Below, piece after piece: positions 1 to 8,295 of a stretch of DNA of 64,000 bases. This DNA is from Prevotella sp. (GTDB lineage: Bacteria > Bacteroidota > Bacteroidia > Bacteroidales > Bacteroidaceae). The stretch spans positions 1 through 64,000 of the forward strand of contig JAGAYI010000041.1 of assembly GCA_017940545.1 (NCBI GenBank), read 5' to 3'. How positions within the stretch are numbered: the first letter of the stretch is position 1; the number at the start of each line of letters is the position of its first letter. The notes under the pieces are model-generated. The model did not search any database, was not told the origin of the DNA, and saw nothing but the letters and a program-made list of their open reading frames with translations. Both the position numbers and the translations under genes were made by a program.

Positions 1-31
1 GATATGAACTGTAATAAGAAAAATGAATATG

Positions 32-1307
32 GTTAACGTTCTTTAGCATTTGATGCTAATACGTGCCCCTCTCATGGGGGCTACTCGCCCCCAAACCCCT
101 CGGTGTTTTCAGGTATTAGATTTTATCTATCCTGATGCACGTCGGAGGAATGCAGGAGTTACTTCTTTGAAGACACATAACCATCGACATAGGGTTTCTC
201 CTGAGTGACAACGGCAAAAGCCTGTCGGATGAGTTTATTTGCTACGGCAATGACAGCTACTTTTCCAGGCTTGCCATTAGACCGCAGGCGGTCATAACAT
301 GCTTTACACTCAGTGTTGCATCTCAATGATGCGAATGCTGCCACGTAGAGCTGACTCCTTAACGAAGAGTCCCCGTTGCGGTTGATGTGACCTTTGAAAT
401 TGACTGAAGTACCGGACTGCTGATATGTAGGTGACAATCCCAGATGACGGGTGAGTTGCTTGGCATTATCAAAGTAAGTGAAGCCGCCAGTGGCCATGAT
501 GAGTGCAGCAGCAAGTGTAACGCCGATACCTTTTACAGAGGTGAGCAGATCCATCTGCTTCTTGTACTCAGAACGGGCAAGTGTAGTAAGATCCTCTTCG
601 AGATCCTTAATCTGCTTCTCAAGGAAAGCAATGGTCTTCTCGATAGACTTCTTGCACTTGGCATCAAAGAACGGCAGTACCTCCATAGAACCCTTGAGGT
701 TCCTTGTGGCAATAAGTTGTTTCTTGAGCTGGCGAATGACTGTACGCTTCTGCTTGAGCGTGAGGATGGCATCACTGCGGAGTTTATAGGGAGCTGGCTG
801 CATCTTCTCTCCGTAAAGAGCAATCAGGCGAGCATCTATCTCATCCGTCTTGACGGTGGATAGCATGGCACGGGCGAAGTTCTTCACCTTAAGCGGATTC
901 TCCAGGCTTGTCGTAATACCCGCCTCTGAAAGCAGGTAGACAAGTAGGGCACTGTAATTGCCTGTTGCCTCCATGACGCAATGGTGCTCATCCTTGGAGA
1001 TAGTCCTGATGAACTCATGGATACCTCTGGCGGTGTTCTTGAATGTCTTCGTCTTGCTGTTCTTTTCTGGAGAATAAGCAACAACGAAAGTGTCCTTGCT
1101 GACGTCGATACCAATGTAAGTCATAACGATAATGAATTTAAACAAATATGCAACATCGAAACATCTTAGAGCCATCATTGCAAATGCAGGGTCAAAGCCC
1201 AATGAACTGTCCGGATTCGGATGTTAAGGAGTGGGGGCAGAACATATCGCACTGTCTTATGACGAATGAAGAATCGGCCTTATTCCACTTCCTTGATGTT
1301 GTTAACG
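32..1307 (-). mobile_element. IS110-family insertion element (ends tentative)
   Basis: The transposase gene is flanked by about 130 bp of non-coding DNA on its 3' side and 180 bp on its 5' side. The heptamer GTTAACG occurs at 32-38 and again at 1301-1307 in the same orientation. This fits an IS110 element, which lacks long terminal inverted repeats and may leave a short core at both junctions. The left flank contains a G/C hairpin near 65-92. The ends are inferred from this one short match. Confidence 0.55.
159..1124 (-). CDS. IS110-family transposase
   Basis: Recombinase of about 321 residues. The N-terminal RuvC-like domain (DEDD_Tnp_IS110) shows GIDVSKD at the start, CVMEATGNY near residue 75 and TDEIDARLIA near residue 115, supplying the acidic catalytic residues. 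The C-terminal transposase_20 domain has the helix-hairpin-helix-like TSVKGIGVTLAAALI followed by GLSPTYQQSGTS and a conserved Ser region. I chose ATG 1124 because the family begins MTYIGIDVSKD; a longer in-frame start at 1202 adds residues unlike the family. IS110 enzymes are guided by a bridge RNA made from the element's non-coding end, here probably 1125-1300. The frame is intact, so the element may be active. Confidence 0.9.
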   Translation of the reverse strand: MTYIGIDVSKDTFVVAYSPEKNSKTKTFKNTARGIHEFIRTISKDEHHCVMEATGNYSALLVYLLSEAGITTSLENPLKVKNFARAMLSTVKTDEIDARLIALYGEKMQPAPYKLRSDAILTLKQKRTVIRQLKKQLIATRNLKGSMEVLPFFDAKCKKSIEKTIAFLEKQIKDLEEDLTTLARSEYKKQMDLLTSVKGIGVTLAAALIMATGGFTYFDNAKQLTRHLGLSPTYQQSGTSVNFKGHINRNGDSSLRSQLYVAAFASLRCNTECKACYDRLRSNGKPGKVAVIAVANKLIRQAFAVVTQEKPYVDGYVSSKK

Positions 1308-1311
1308 AATG

Positions 1312-1341
1312 CAAAGATATAAATTATTATTGAATATACAA
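1312..1341 (-). promoter_or_regulatory. Promoter reading into IS110 leader
   Basis: On the minus strand TTG (1341-1339), 19 bp, then TATCTTTG (1319-1312): a full match to the Bacteroidetes -33/-7 promoter. It would start a leader of about 180 nt ahead of the transposase, and lies just outside the tentative element end. Confidence 0.55.
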
Positions 1342-1463
1342 TGAAGAAACTGTTGTTAGTCATCTCCGTTTCGGGCACTACGTTCACCAGCCGTCTTAGC
1401 GTCTGGATATACACTTGGGATAAGACCGGCAGGCGAATCAGCACAAGAGCCGCACAAAAGTGA
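1341..1463 (+). pseudogene. Possible 5' remnant of an exported-protein gene
   Basis: A 40-codon frame starts ATG AAG AAA CTG TTG TTA (MKKLLLVIS), a typical signal-peptide opening, then continues into polar, Arg-rich sequence without a hydrophobic core and stops at 1461-1463. It looks like the 5' stump of a secreted-protein gene damaged near the IS110 element. It could also be a chance frame; no homologue is recognised. Confidence 0.3.
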
Positions 1464-1504
1464 CGGTTAAGGCATCATGTTACTATAACAACCATTCTTC
1501 AGGG

Positions 1505-1654
1505 CTATAGGACTGGAGAGGATTCTATAGGACTGGAGAGGATTTCCTCTTCCATCCTCTCCGGTCCTCTCCAGTCCTCTCTCGTCCTCTCTCGTCCTCT
1601 CCAGTCCTCTGGAATCCTCTCCCTTCCTCTTCACTCCTCTCCCTTCCTCTCTCT
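1505..1654. repeat. Decamer/20-mer repeat array at the 3' end of the four-helix gene
   Basis: Two perfect 20-bp direct units beginning CTATAGGACTGGAG sit at 1505-1524 and 1525-1544. They are followed by eleven degenerate 10-bp units, TCCTCTCCAG-like, from 1545 to 1654. The 20-mers contain the reverse complement of the decamer, so GGACTGGAGAGGA (1510-1522, 1530-1542) can pair with the downstream units. The array runs into the last codons of the neighbouring gene and encodes part of its Arg/Glu-rich tail. Confidence 0.85.
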
Positions 1655-2305
1655 CATCCTCTTCAGCTCATCCTCGAGTTCTTTTATCCTCAGTTCCTGC
1701 AGTCTGATGGTTGTTTCCATCTCCTTCATCTTGCGGTCTTGTTCCGCCCGGAATCCCGTGCGCACCCTGTACATTCGTTCCTTCATGCCTCCTTCCTTTC
1801 GGAAGCGGTCTTCGAGCGTTGCCAGGTAGCCGTTCATCATCACGTCTATCTGGCAGCACATGGTGTAGCCCGTGTTGGCCATCTCCTCGTCATTCCACCT
1901 TTTGAAAAACGGCTCATAATCCGCCAGCCTGTTGTGTGCTTTTGTGAAGTCGTGCATCTTCTGGTATCGGGGGTGCTGCTTGTCCCATAGCGACAGTTGG
2001 CGGGAGAGCAGATAATCCTTGAAATCCTCCCGCAACTCATGAATGCTGGAACGAGCCACGTTCAGCAGTTTCAGTTCCATCTCCGTTGAAGTCTTGCCGT
2101 CCTCCGAGCCTTCTATGATGTTCTGCTTGCCCGACCGTGCCGCCTGTACCATCTGGTCCACGGTGCGGTCGCCATGCTTTGGCAGGAATCGCTCACAGAA
2201 CACGAACGTCATCTGGTAGAGCGTCTCCGACTTCTGATAGAAGCGCAGCTCTTTCCAGTTAGCACCTTCCAGCAGCACTCTTTCATTGTTACTCAGTTCA
2301 TTCAT
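1631..2305 (-). CDS. Four-helix-bundle protein with charged C-terminal suffix
   Basis: About 224 residues of the S23/bIVP-like four-helix-bundle family (TIGR02436 type). The core shows AARSGKQNIIEGSEDG and LKLLNVARSSIHELREDF, hallmarks of the family. The last 60 residues form a Lys/Glu/Arg-rich coiled-coil-like suffix ending in repeats encoded by the decamer array. Start ATG 2305 (MNELSNNER) is preferred over 2404 because the promoter at 2345-2374 lies inside the longer version. Homologues occur inside 23S rRNA intervening sequences or as free genes; the DGR accessory protein Avd is a structural relative, but no reverse transcriptase is seen here. Function unknown. Confidence 0.8.
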   Translation of the reverse strand: MNELSNNERVLLEGANWKELRFYQKSETLYQMTFVFCERFLPKHGDRTVDQMVQAARSGKQNIIEGSEDGKTSTEMELKLLNVARSSIHELREDFKDYLLSRQLSLWDKQHPRYQKMHDFTKAHNRLADYEPFFKRWNDEEMANTGYTMCCQIDVMMNGYLATLEDRFRKEGGMKERMYRVRTGFRAEQDRKMKEMETTIRLQELRIKELEDELKRMRERKGEE

Positions 2306-2344
2306 CGTGATTTGTTCTTTGACCTGCAAATGTTGATCTATCCG

Positions 2345-2374
2345 CAAAAATAAGCATAAAAAGTGGAACAGCAA
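2345..2374 (-). promoter_or_regulatory. Promoter of four-helix-bundle gene
   Basis: Minus strand: TTG (2374-2372), 19 bp, TATTTTTG (2352-2345), giving a leader of about 35 nt before ATG 2305. Confidence 0.6.
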
Positions 2375-2393
2375 AGAAAAACAAAGAAACCTT

Positions 2394-2423
2394 TTGTGTT
2401 TCAATAAAAAATTCCTATCTTTG
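2394..2423 (+). promoter_or_regulatory. Promoter reading into 22-bp repeat array
   Basis: TTG (2394-2396), 19 bp, TATCTTTG (2416-2423). There is no plausible protein gene downstream; the transcript would run straight into the GC-rich array at 2466-2640. Confidence 0.6.
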
Positions 2424-2465
2424 CAAACAGAGGGATGAATGAGCCGTCAGACAGGCTTACGCAAG

Positions 2466-2640
2466 AAACAGGGTTTACACCGCCCGCTGTTAGAACGAAC
2501 ACCGCCCGCTGTTAGTTCTAACAGCGGGCGGTGTTATAATGAACAGCGGCCGCCGTGTTCCTGTTTCCCCTGGGGTTTCTCCCTCTTTCCCCTACCCAAA
2601 GTTCCCCCTTCCCCCGGGGTTTCTCCCAGTTTGGTGCCGG
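2466..2640. repeat. Dispersed GC-rich repeat, copy 1, with 22-bp-period units
   Basis: About 170 bp repeated at 59711-59884. The unit ACCGCCCGCTGTTAG occurs at 2479-2493 and 2501-2515 (22 bp apart), followed by inverted units at 2518-2532 and, degenerate, at 2540-2554 (again 22 bp apart). Units 2 and 3 form a hairpin with 18-bp perfect arms (2498-2515 and 2518-2535). A pyrimidine-rich tail follows with repeated CCCC..GTTTCTCCC motifs. The segment does not code for protein. Confidence 0.85.
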
Positions 2641-2819
2641 TTATCTCGCAGCGTGGCACATAGAAAGATGCAGCGCGGTAAAGATTCCTGAAACTTTTTG
2701 TACCAAAAATCAGCGCAAATTAGTTTCAGAAATGTCATTTCTTTCATAACTTCTCGCGCAGAAACACTGAAAACAACGCAAAACGGGTAGTATTTTTGCG
2801 CACGATGGTTACTAATATT
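2641..2819. other. Intergenic stretch between two repeat arrays
   Basis: No gene seen. A TATTTTTG box at 2791-2798 could serve as a -7 element leading into the next array, but no TTG lies at the right distance. Confidence 0.4.
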
Positions 2820-2934
2820 CCCGAGATTGCTATCACGTTTTCCCGAGATTCTTACTACGTTTTCCCGAGATTCATGATAAGAATCTCGGGAAAAAGCACT
2901 TGAAATCTCGGGAAAAAACAATAAGAATCTCGGG
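2820..2934. repeat. Symmetric 3+3 array of CCCGAGATT with exact 22-bp spacing
   Basis: CCCGAGATT lies at 2820-2828, 2842-2850 and 2864-2872, each step exactly 22 bp. Its reverse complement AATCTCGGG lies at 2882-2890, 2904-2912 and 2926-2934, again in 22-bp steps. Most units extend to TTTTCCCGAGATTC. Spacer sequences differ, so the motif and its spacing are conserved rather than a simple tandem duplication. The axis of symmetry is near 2877. The array could be a set of protein sites on one helix face or could fold as long RNA hairpins. Confidence 0.9.
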
Positions 2935-3094
2935 AAAACATTATTCTATATCCATCATAATCATGCCGTACCCATAACACTTTTCTGTTAAAACAAGAAC
3001 ATATTTCTTCTTCATGGAGCCATTTTTTAGAAATAAATTACAATAATATGTTGTTCCAGAGCCTTTTCGCTTACAAAAAAATCTGCTTTTTATT

Positions 3095-3124
3095 TTGTCT
3101 TTTACTTTCTTATTTGTATCTTTG
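3095..3124 (+). promoter_or_regulatory. Promoter of the repeat-lipoprotein genes
   Basis: TTG (3095-3097), 19 bp, TATCTTTG (3117-3124). It implies an unusually long leader of about 300 nt before ATG 3430. Confidence 0.7.
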
Positions 3125-3267
3125 TGGCAGAAAAGTTTAAGGACAGCATGTTCTGTCTATGGTCTAACCCTAAATAAAAACAAGAAAACATTAATGATAT
3201 AAAGCAACTGAAAGAGTAAAACTTAATACATACGAGCGTTAAGCTTTTGTTCGCTTCAATCTGGAAT

Positions 3268-3359
3268 CTGGACAATTCCTCCAACACAGAAGAAACATCA
3301 GCATCAACGCCCATGCTTCATAGCATGGGATTGACTGATTTCTGTGTTGGGCAGTCCAG
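3268..3359 (+). promoter_or_regulatory. Nested structured RNA leader
   Basis: Three nested perfect stems lie in the 5' leader: CTGGAC (3268-3273) with GTCCAG (3354-3359); CCAACACAGAA (3281-3291) with TTCTGTGTTGG (3340-3350); and CCCATGCT (3310-3317) with AGCATGGG (3322-3329) around a TCAT loop. Such a long, perfect, hierarchical fold is unlikely by chance and suggests a cis-regulatory RNA or an embedded small RNA. No known riboswitch class is recognised. The rest of the leader (3125-3267) is A-rich. Confidence 0.7.
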
Positions 3360-3429
3360 AGCCTCAGGTTGAAATCCCAAAAAGTCAACTCATGCTATTT
3401 TTATATTCAACACTAATAACAACAAACCT

Positions 3430-5454
3430 ATGAAACATTACAAGAACTTGGGCCTTCTGACTTTTGTCATGGCCGCAATCCTTGGCCTGTCCTCATGTGC
3501 CAAGGATTTCCAGGACGACATCAACGCCCTGAACGAGAAGTACACCAGTATTGACCAGCGTGTCGGGAAACTTGAGACACAGGTGACAGCCATGAACAGT
3601 CAGATGACACAGCTGTCGGTGTTAGCCACAGCCGTGGAGAACGGCTTTTACGTGACAGAAGTGAAGACCACGACTGACGGCTACGAACTGACGCTGAACA
3701 ATGGCAGCACCATTATTTTGCAGCAAGGTCCCAACAACATCTTGGCCCCGGCACCCTACATCAGCATGACCGTCATCAACGGCATACACTACTGGACGCT
3801 GAACGGCATGCTTATTACCGACGGTGACGGCCGCCCCATGCGTGCCAGTGGGCAGGCTCCTGTTGTGCGTTACAACACCGTCATCCAGCAGTGGACCATT
3901 TCCATTGACGGTGGCCTGACGTTCCAGAACCTCAACGTCTATGCCTCCATCGTCATCAACGACGACATCCTGCTGCAGGTGATTAACAACTACGTGAGCC
4001 AGCACACCAATACGCTCATCAGTCAGGACGTACTCTACCAGATTATCTCCACCTACATTCAGCAGAACTACAAGAAGCTGTTTAATGTGGAAGTGCTGAA
4101 TCAGGTCATTGTGAACTACCTGGACCAGCACTACACCCAGATTTTCGACTACGACCTGCTGGTCAAGCTGTTCAACCAGTATAACTTCGAGTATGCTGCC
4201 AAGAACATTGACGTGGATGTCATCACCAACATCCTGATAACCTTCATCAAGGAAAACAAGGAAATCTTCATCAATAACGAGATTCTTTTTGAGATTATCA
4301 AGAACTATATTGAAATCAACAAGATTGACATCTTCAGCGACGAGCTCATCGTGGAGGTCATCAACAACTACATAGAGAACAACACCAACTTCATCAACGT
4401 GGAGCTGCTGACGCAGATTGTCAACAACTACATTGACCAGCACCAGGACATCATCTTCAACAACCAGACGTTCATCACCATCCTGCAGCAGTACGTGCAG
4501 GAGAACTACACGGTCATCTTCAGTCAGGACATTCTCTACCAGATTCTCAACAACTACGTCACGCTGAACAAGACCACCATCTTCAATGAGACGCTCATCA
4601 AGGAAATCATCAACAACTACGTGCAGAACAACTACACCACGCTCATCAGCAATGAGATCCTCTATGAGATCATCAATAACTACATCACGGTGAACAAGAC
4701 GACCGTCATCAACGAGGACATCCTCTATCAGGTCATCAGCAACTATTTCAAGACCAACTACAAGATATTCATTGACGAGACGTTCATCAAGGAGGTCATC
4801 AACAACTATATTACGCAGAACCAGACCACCATCATCGACATTGACATTGTGCGCGAGGTGGTCAACAACTACGTGCGCAACAACATCTATACTATTTTTG
4901 ATGTCAACATCCTGAACCAGCTCATCAATAACTACTTCGAGGAGAACTATACCGTCATCAACCAGTACTTCAGTGAGTATGTCGGCATCATCAAGGATGT
5001 CAAGGTTAGCAGCGATGTCTGTTACGTCACACTTTCTGACAACAAGACTCTGGAACTGACGGTCTATGACAGCTATGCCCGGGTGCGCGACCGTGTGCAG
5101 AGCATCGTGGTGGTGCCGAACAGTAAGGGACACATCACCCATTATGATTTCTATGACTATGTTACGCTGAACTATCTGGTCACACCGGCCAGCATGGCAA
5201 CCGTTATCGCCAATAATGCCAATTCGCGGATAGGTGTCGATGTCATGGTGTCGGATGGGAATGGCAGCTATAGCCTTTACCATGGTGAACGAGTGACAGC
5301 CGATAGCAACGGTAAACTTTCCGTTACAGTTTCCTGGCTGAAAAACTATAAGGCAAAATCAAAGGCCATCGCCCTCCATGTATATGATAACCAGGAAGGC
5401 GGCACGGACTATGTAACGACATTCACGCCAATAGACTGGACTTCGAATAATTAA
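3430..5454 (+). CDS. DUF4988-like lipoprotein with 21-residue repeats
   Basis: 674-residue predicted lipoprotein. A signal peptide ends in a lipobox LSSC (Cys about 23). Residues about 28-100 form a DUF4988-like segment: a coiled coil (INALNEKYTSIDQRVGKLE) followed by VTEVKTTTDGYELTLNNGS. Residues about 181-515 are about sixteen tandem 21-residue units, consensus ILYQIINNYI..N.TTIFN.D, with conserved I-I-N-N-Y. The C-terminus (about 520-674) is a small beta-rich domain with YDSYARVRDRVQSIVV. A surface-exposed, solenoid-like or fibrous protein is inferred. The gene downstream is a paralogue. The repeat region has strongly biased GC-rich third positions, which creates a long spurious antisense frame. 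Confidence 0.8.
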   Translation: MKHYKNLGLLTFVMAAILGLSSCAKDFQDDINALNEKYTSIDQRVGKLETQVTAMNSQMTQLSVLATAVENGFYVTEVKTTTDGYELTLNNGSTIILQQGPNNILAPAPYISMTVINGIHYWTLNGMLITDGDGRPMRASGQAPVVRYNTVIQQWTISIDGGLTFQNLNVYASIVINDDILLQVINNYVSQHTNTLISQDVLYQIISTYIQQNYKKLFNVEVLNQVIVNYLDQHYTQIFDYDLLVKLFNQYNFEYAAKNIDVDVITNILITFIKENKEIFINNEILFEIIKNYIEINKIDIFSDELIVEVINNYIENNTNFINVELLTQIVNNYIDQHQDIIFNNQTFITILQQYVQENYTVIFSQDILYQILNNYVTLNKTTIFNETLIKEIINNYVQNNYTTLISNEILYEIINNYITVNKTTVINEDILYQVISNYFKTNYKIFIDETFIKEVINNYITQNQTTIIDIDIVREVVNNYVRNNIYTIFDVNILNQLINNYFEENYTVINQYFSEYVGIIKDVKVSSDVCYVTLSDNKTLELTVYDSYARVRDRVQSIVVVPNSKGHITHYDFYDYVTLNYLVTPASMATVIANNANSRIGVDVMVSDGNGSYSLYHGERVTADSNGKLSVTVSWLKNYKAKSKAIALHVYDNQEGGTDYVTTFTPIDWTSNN

Positions 5455-5488
5455 TTCCATTACATTAGAGTTTGAAAAGGAAATAGCT

Positions 5489-8101
5489 ATGAAACATATA
5501 CGAAACATGCTACTGCTGCTGGCTGTTGTTGCGCTGTTCTCCTGCGGCGAGGACTTTCAGGGCGACATAGACCGGCTGAACGGGCAGTACACCGACATAG
5601 ACCAGCGCGTGTCGAAACTTGAGGCACAGGTGACGGCCATCAACACGCAGCTGACGCAGCTCTCCGTGCTGGCCAACGCCGTGGAGCAGAATTTCTATAT
5701 TACGAAGGTGAAGGCCACCTCTGACGGCTATGAGCTGACACTGAGCAACGGCAACGTCATCGTGCTGCAGAAGGGCGTCGATAACACCCTCATGCCCACA
5801 CCCTCCATCAGTATGACACAGCTAAACGGCTTCTTCTACTGGACCCTGAACGGCATGCTGCTGACCGACGGCGGCGGACAGCCCATCCGTACCCGTGGCC
5901 TGGCACCTGTGGTGAAGTACGACTTCATCAGTCAGCATTGGGTCATCTCCGTTGACGGGGGCATCACCTTCCAGGATGTCAACGTCATGACCTCCGTTGT
6001 CATCAACGACGAGATCCTGCTGCAAATCATCAACAACTACATTGAGCAGCACTCCAGCACGCTCATCAGTCAGGATGTGCTCTACCAGATTATCTCCACC
6101 TACATTCAGCAGAACTACGCCCAGCTGTTCAACATCGAGATACTCGACGAGGTGGTTGCCAACTATGTCAACCAGCGCTATACGCGCATCTTCAGCTATG
6201 AGCTGTTGGAGAAAATCTTTACGCAGTACAACTTTGAGTATGTCACGAGCCAGATTGATGTGGAACAGCTGAAGAATGTACTCATCAGCTTCATGCAGGA
6301 GCATCAGGAGATCTTCCTCGACAATGAGGTGCTCTACGAAATCATCAGCAGCTACATCACGGTGAACAAGACCAGCATCTTCACTGACGAGCTGCTGCTG
6401 GAAGTCATCAATACGTTTATAGCGAACAATGAGAACTTCATTAACGTGGAACTGCTGACGCAGGTGGTCAACAACTACATTGACCAGCACCGCGACGTGG
6501 TGTTCAACACCGAGACCTGCCGTAAGCTCATGATGGAGTACATCAAGAAGTACTACGTTCAGATTTTCAGTCAGGACATTCTGATACGGCTTGTCAACAC
6601 CTACGTGACGAAGAACGCGACCACCATCTTCAACAAAGAGCTCATTGAAGAGGTCATCAACAACTACATCACCAACAACTACAACACCGTGATCAGTAAC
6701 GAGATTCTCCATGAGATTATCAACAACTATATCAGGAAGAACAGCACCACCATCATCAACCGCGACCTGCTGGTGGAAATCATTTCCAGCTACTTCGAGC
6801 GGAACTACAACGTCATCATTGACATTGAGGTCATCCGCAAGGAAGTCTATGACTACATCGAACGTCACAAGACGACCATCATTGATGTAGATATCATCCG
6901 CAGCGTGGTTAACAACTACCTGGAACACTATTATAAAGAGGTGTTCAGCTACGACATGCTGACAAAGGTCGTTCATAACTACTTTGAGCAGAACCAGACG
7001 GAGGTCTTCCAGTACATCAGCAAGAACAGCGACATCATCAAGGATGTCAATGTTAGTGACGATGTCTGCACCATCAGCCTGAAGGACGGCCGTTCCGTCC
7101 GTCTCGTCATCTACGACAGCTATGCCCGTCTTCGTGACCGTGTTCAGAGCATCGTGGTGCTGCCCAACGAGAAGGGCCGTATCGATGTGGGTTATCACGG
7201 AGACATCAATCCACGCTATTTGGTGACACCTTCAGCGATGGCCCAGATCATCTGCGACATGTACTACCAAAAGGAATTCACCATCGAGCTGAAGGCCGCC
7301 GACGAGTATGGCAACATCAGCACGATATCCATCTATGAGCCCACGGCCAGCAACGGGGTACTGAGTTTTGGGACGTACGAACTGAACGGTGTAAAGGCCG
7401 TCGCCCTGCATGTGAAGGACAACAAGCCTGGCGGCACCGACATCATGACGGAGTTCACACCGATTGGGGAGGAATCCTCTTCCCGTGGCTATCTGAAATG
7501 TCCAGACGATAACCATCCGCACATGATTGACCTCGGCTTGCCAAGCGGCACACTCTGGGCTTGCTGCAATGTGGGAGCTACAACTCCTTATGAAACAGGC
7601 GGATATTACGCTTGGGGAGAGACATGGACAAAGAGTGAATATTCAATAGATTCTTATTCTCATAAAACAAAAGTTTCTTATTTTGGTGGTAGTGCAGGAT
7701 ATGAATATATAGAATATCACGATATTGGTAAAGATATATCTGGAACTAACTACGATGCTGCTTATGTGAACTGGGGTAACTCATGGCGCATGCCGACACG
7801 AGAACAATGTCAAGAATTAATAGATAATTGCACTCTGTCGGGAGGTAAGACTTATTATTTAAAAGGAAATAATGGAGGAGAACTTACAATACCAGGTGCA
7901 GGTATTTATAAAAACACAGATGTGATTGATAGATTGTGGACAGCTTATTTATGGACATCAACTCTTACAAACGAAAGTGATTATGCTGGTGATTTGCAAA
8001 TAGGATTTGGCGATCTCTTATATTCTCAAATTGGAGAATATATGGATAACAATTTAAGGGTGTATGGTAAAAGCGTCCGCCCCGTTGCAGCACCAGAATA
8101 A
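5489..8101 (+). CDS. Repeat lipoprotein paralogue with C-terminal FISUMP domain
   Basis: 870 residues, start 35 bp after the previous stop. The lipobox is FSCG. It shares the N-terminal coiled coil plus DUF4988-like segment, sixteen 21-residue repeats (from about residue 177 to 510) and the YDSYARLRDRVQSIVVLPN module with its neighbour. From about residue 679 it carries an extra FISUMP/DUF1566-type domain: MIDLGLPSGTLWACCNVGA, YYAWGE, W.NSWRMPTREQ, LWTSTL, VRPV. Such domains are common at the ends of secreted Bacteroidetes and Fibrobacter proteins; function unknown. The DNA turns AT-rich from about 7620, unlike the repeat part, which suggests the FISUMP segment was added by recombination. Confidence 0.8.
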   Translation: MKHIRNMLLLLAVVALFSCGEDFQGDIDRLNGQYTDIDQRVSKLEAQVTAINTQLTQLSVLANAVEQNFYITKVKATSDGYELTLSNGNVIVLQKGVDNTLMPTPSISMTQLNGFFYWTLNGMLLTDGGGQPIRTRGLAPVVKYDFISQHWVISVDGGITFQDVNVMTSVVINDEILLQIINNYIEQHSSTLISQDVLYQIISTYIQQNYAQLFNIEILDEVVANYVNQRYTRIFSYELLEKIFTQYNFEYVTSQIDVEQLKNVLISFMQEHQEIFLDNEVLYEIISSYITVNKTSIFTDELLLEVINTFIANNENFINVELLTQVVNNYIDQHRDVVFNTETCRKLMMEYIKKYYVQIFSQDILIRLVNTYVTKNATTIFNKELIEEVINNYITNNYNTVISNEILHEIINNYIRKNSTTIINRDLLVEIISSYFERNYNVIIDIEVIRKEVYDYIERHKTTIIDVDIIRSVVNNYLEHYYKEVFSYDMLTKVVHNYFEQNQTEVFQYISKNSDIIKDVNVSDDVCTISLKDGRSVRLVIYDSYARLRDRVQSIVVLPNEKGRIDVGYHGDINPRYLVTPSAMAQIICDMYYQKEFTIELKAADEYGNISTISIYEPTASNGVLSFGTYELNGVKAVALHVKDNKPGGTDIMTEFTPIGEESSSRGYLKCPDDNHPHMIDLGLPSGTLWACCNVGATTPYETGGYYAWGETWTKSEYSIDSYSHKTKVSYFGGSAGYEYIEYHDIGKDISGTNYDAAYVNWGNSWRMPTREQCQELIDNCTLSGGKTYYLKGNNGGELTIPGAGIYKNTDVIDRLWTAYLWTSTLTNESDYAGDLQIGFGDLLYSQIGEYMDNNLRVYGKSVRPVAAPE

Positions 8102-8150
8102 ATACATAGATTTTAGTCAGCGCTCAAGCTGATTCTCTTTAATTAACTCA

Positions 8151-8191
8151 GCGTCACAAGGCATTTCATAATAATGTATTGTGACGCTTTT
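8151..8191 (+). terminator. Terminator after repeat lipoproteins
   Basis: GCGTCACAA (8151-8159) pairs perfectly with TTGTGACGC (8179-8187), followed by TTTT. Confidence 0.75.
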
Positions 8192-8260
8192 CAGTAATCA
8201 AGTAATATATCATCAGCTGGCGAGAGCATGGCGAGTGAGTAAAGTGCCGACTTTCTGATG

Positions 8261-8277
8261 TTTCCCACGGTGGGAAA
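8261..8277. repeat. Short palindrome related to the 33.7 kb array
   Basis: TTTCCCA (8261-8267) and TGGGAAA (8271-8277) flank CGG. The core resembles the TCCCACCGTGGGA core of the array at 33711-33798. It lies just beyond the rsmD stop, with no T-tract on the minus strand. Confidence 0.4.
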
Positions 8278-8295
8278 GCCAAGGAAAAAGGTACT

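Noticed and set aside
1631..2404. Diversity-generating retroelement suggested by an Avd-like four-helix protein
   Set aside because: No reverse transcriptase, template repeat or variable repeat was found nearby.
2592..2921. 109-codon minus-strand ORF
   Set aside because: It runs through both repeat arrays and has no coding features.
2820..2934. CRISPR array
   Set aside because: Repeats are 9-14 bp with 8-13 bp spacers, half are inverted, and there are no cas genes.
3622..5283. 553-codon open frame antisense to the first repeat lipoprotein
   Set aside because: It arises from the regular 63-nt repeat and C/G-rich third positions; the translation is a monotonous Val/Asp/Leu repeat with no start context. 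The same explains 5822-7198.
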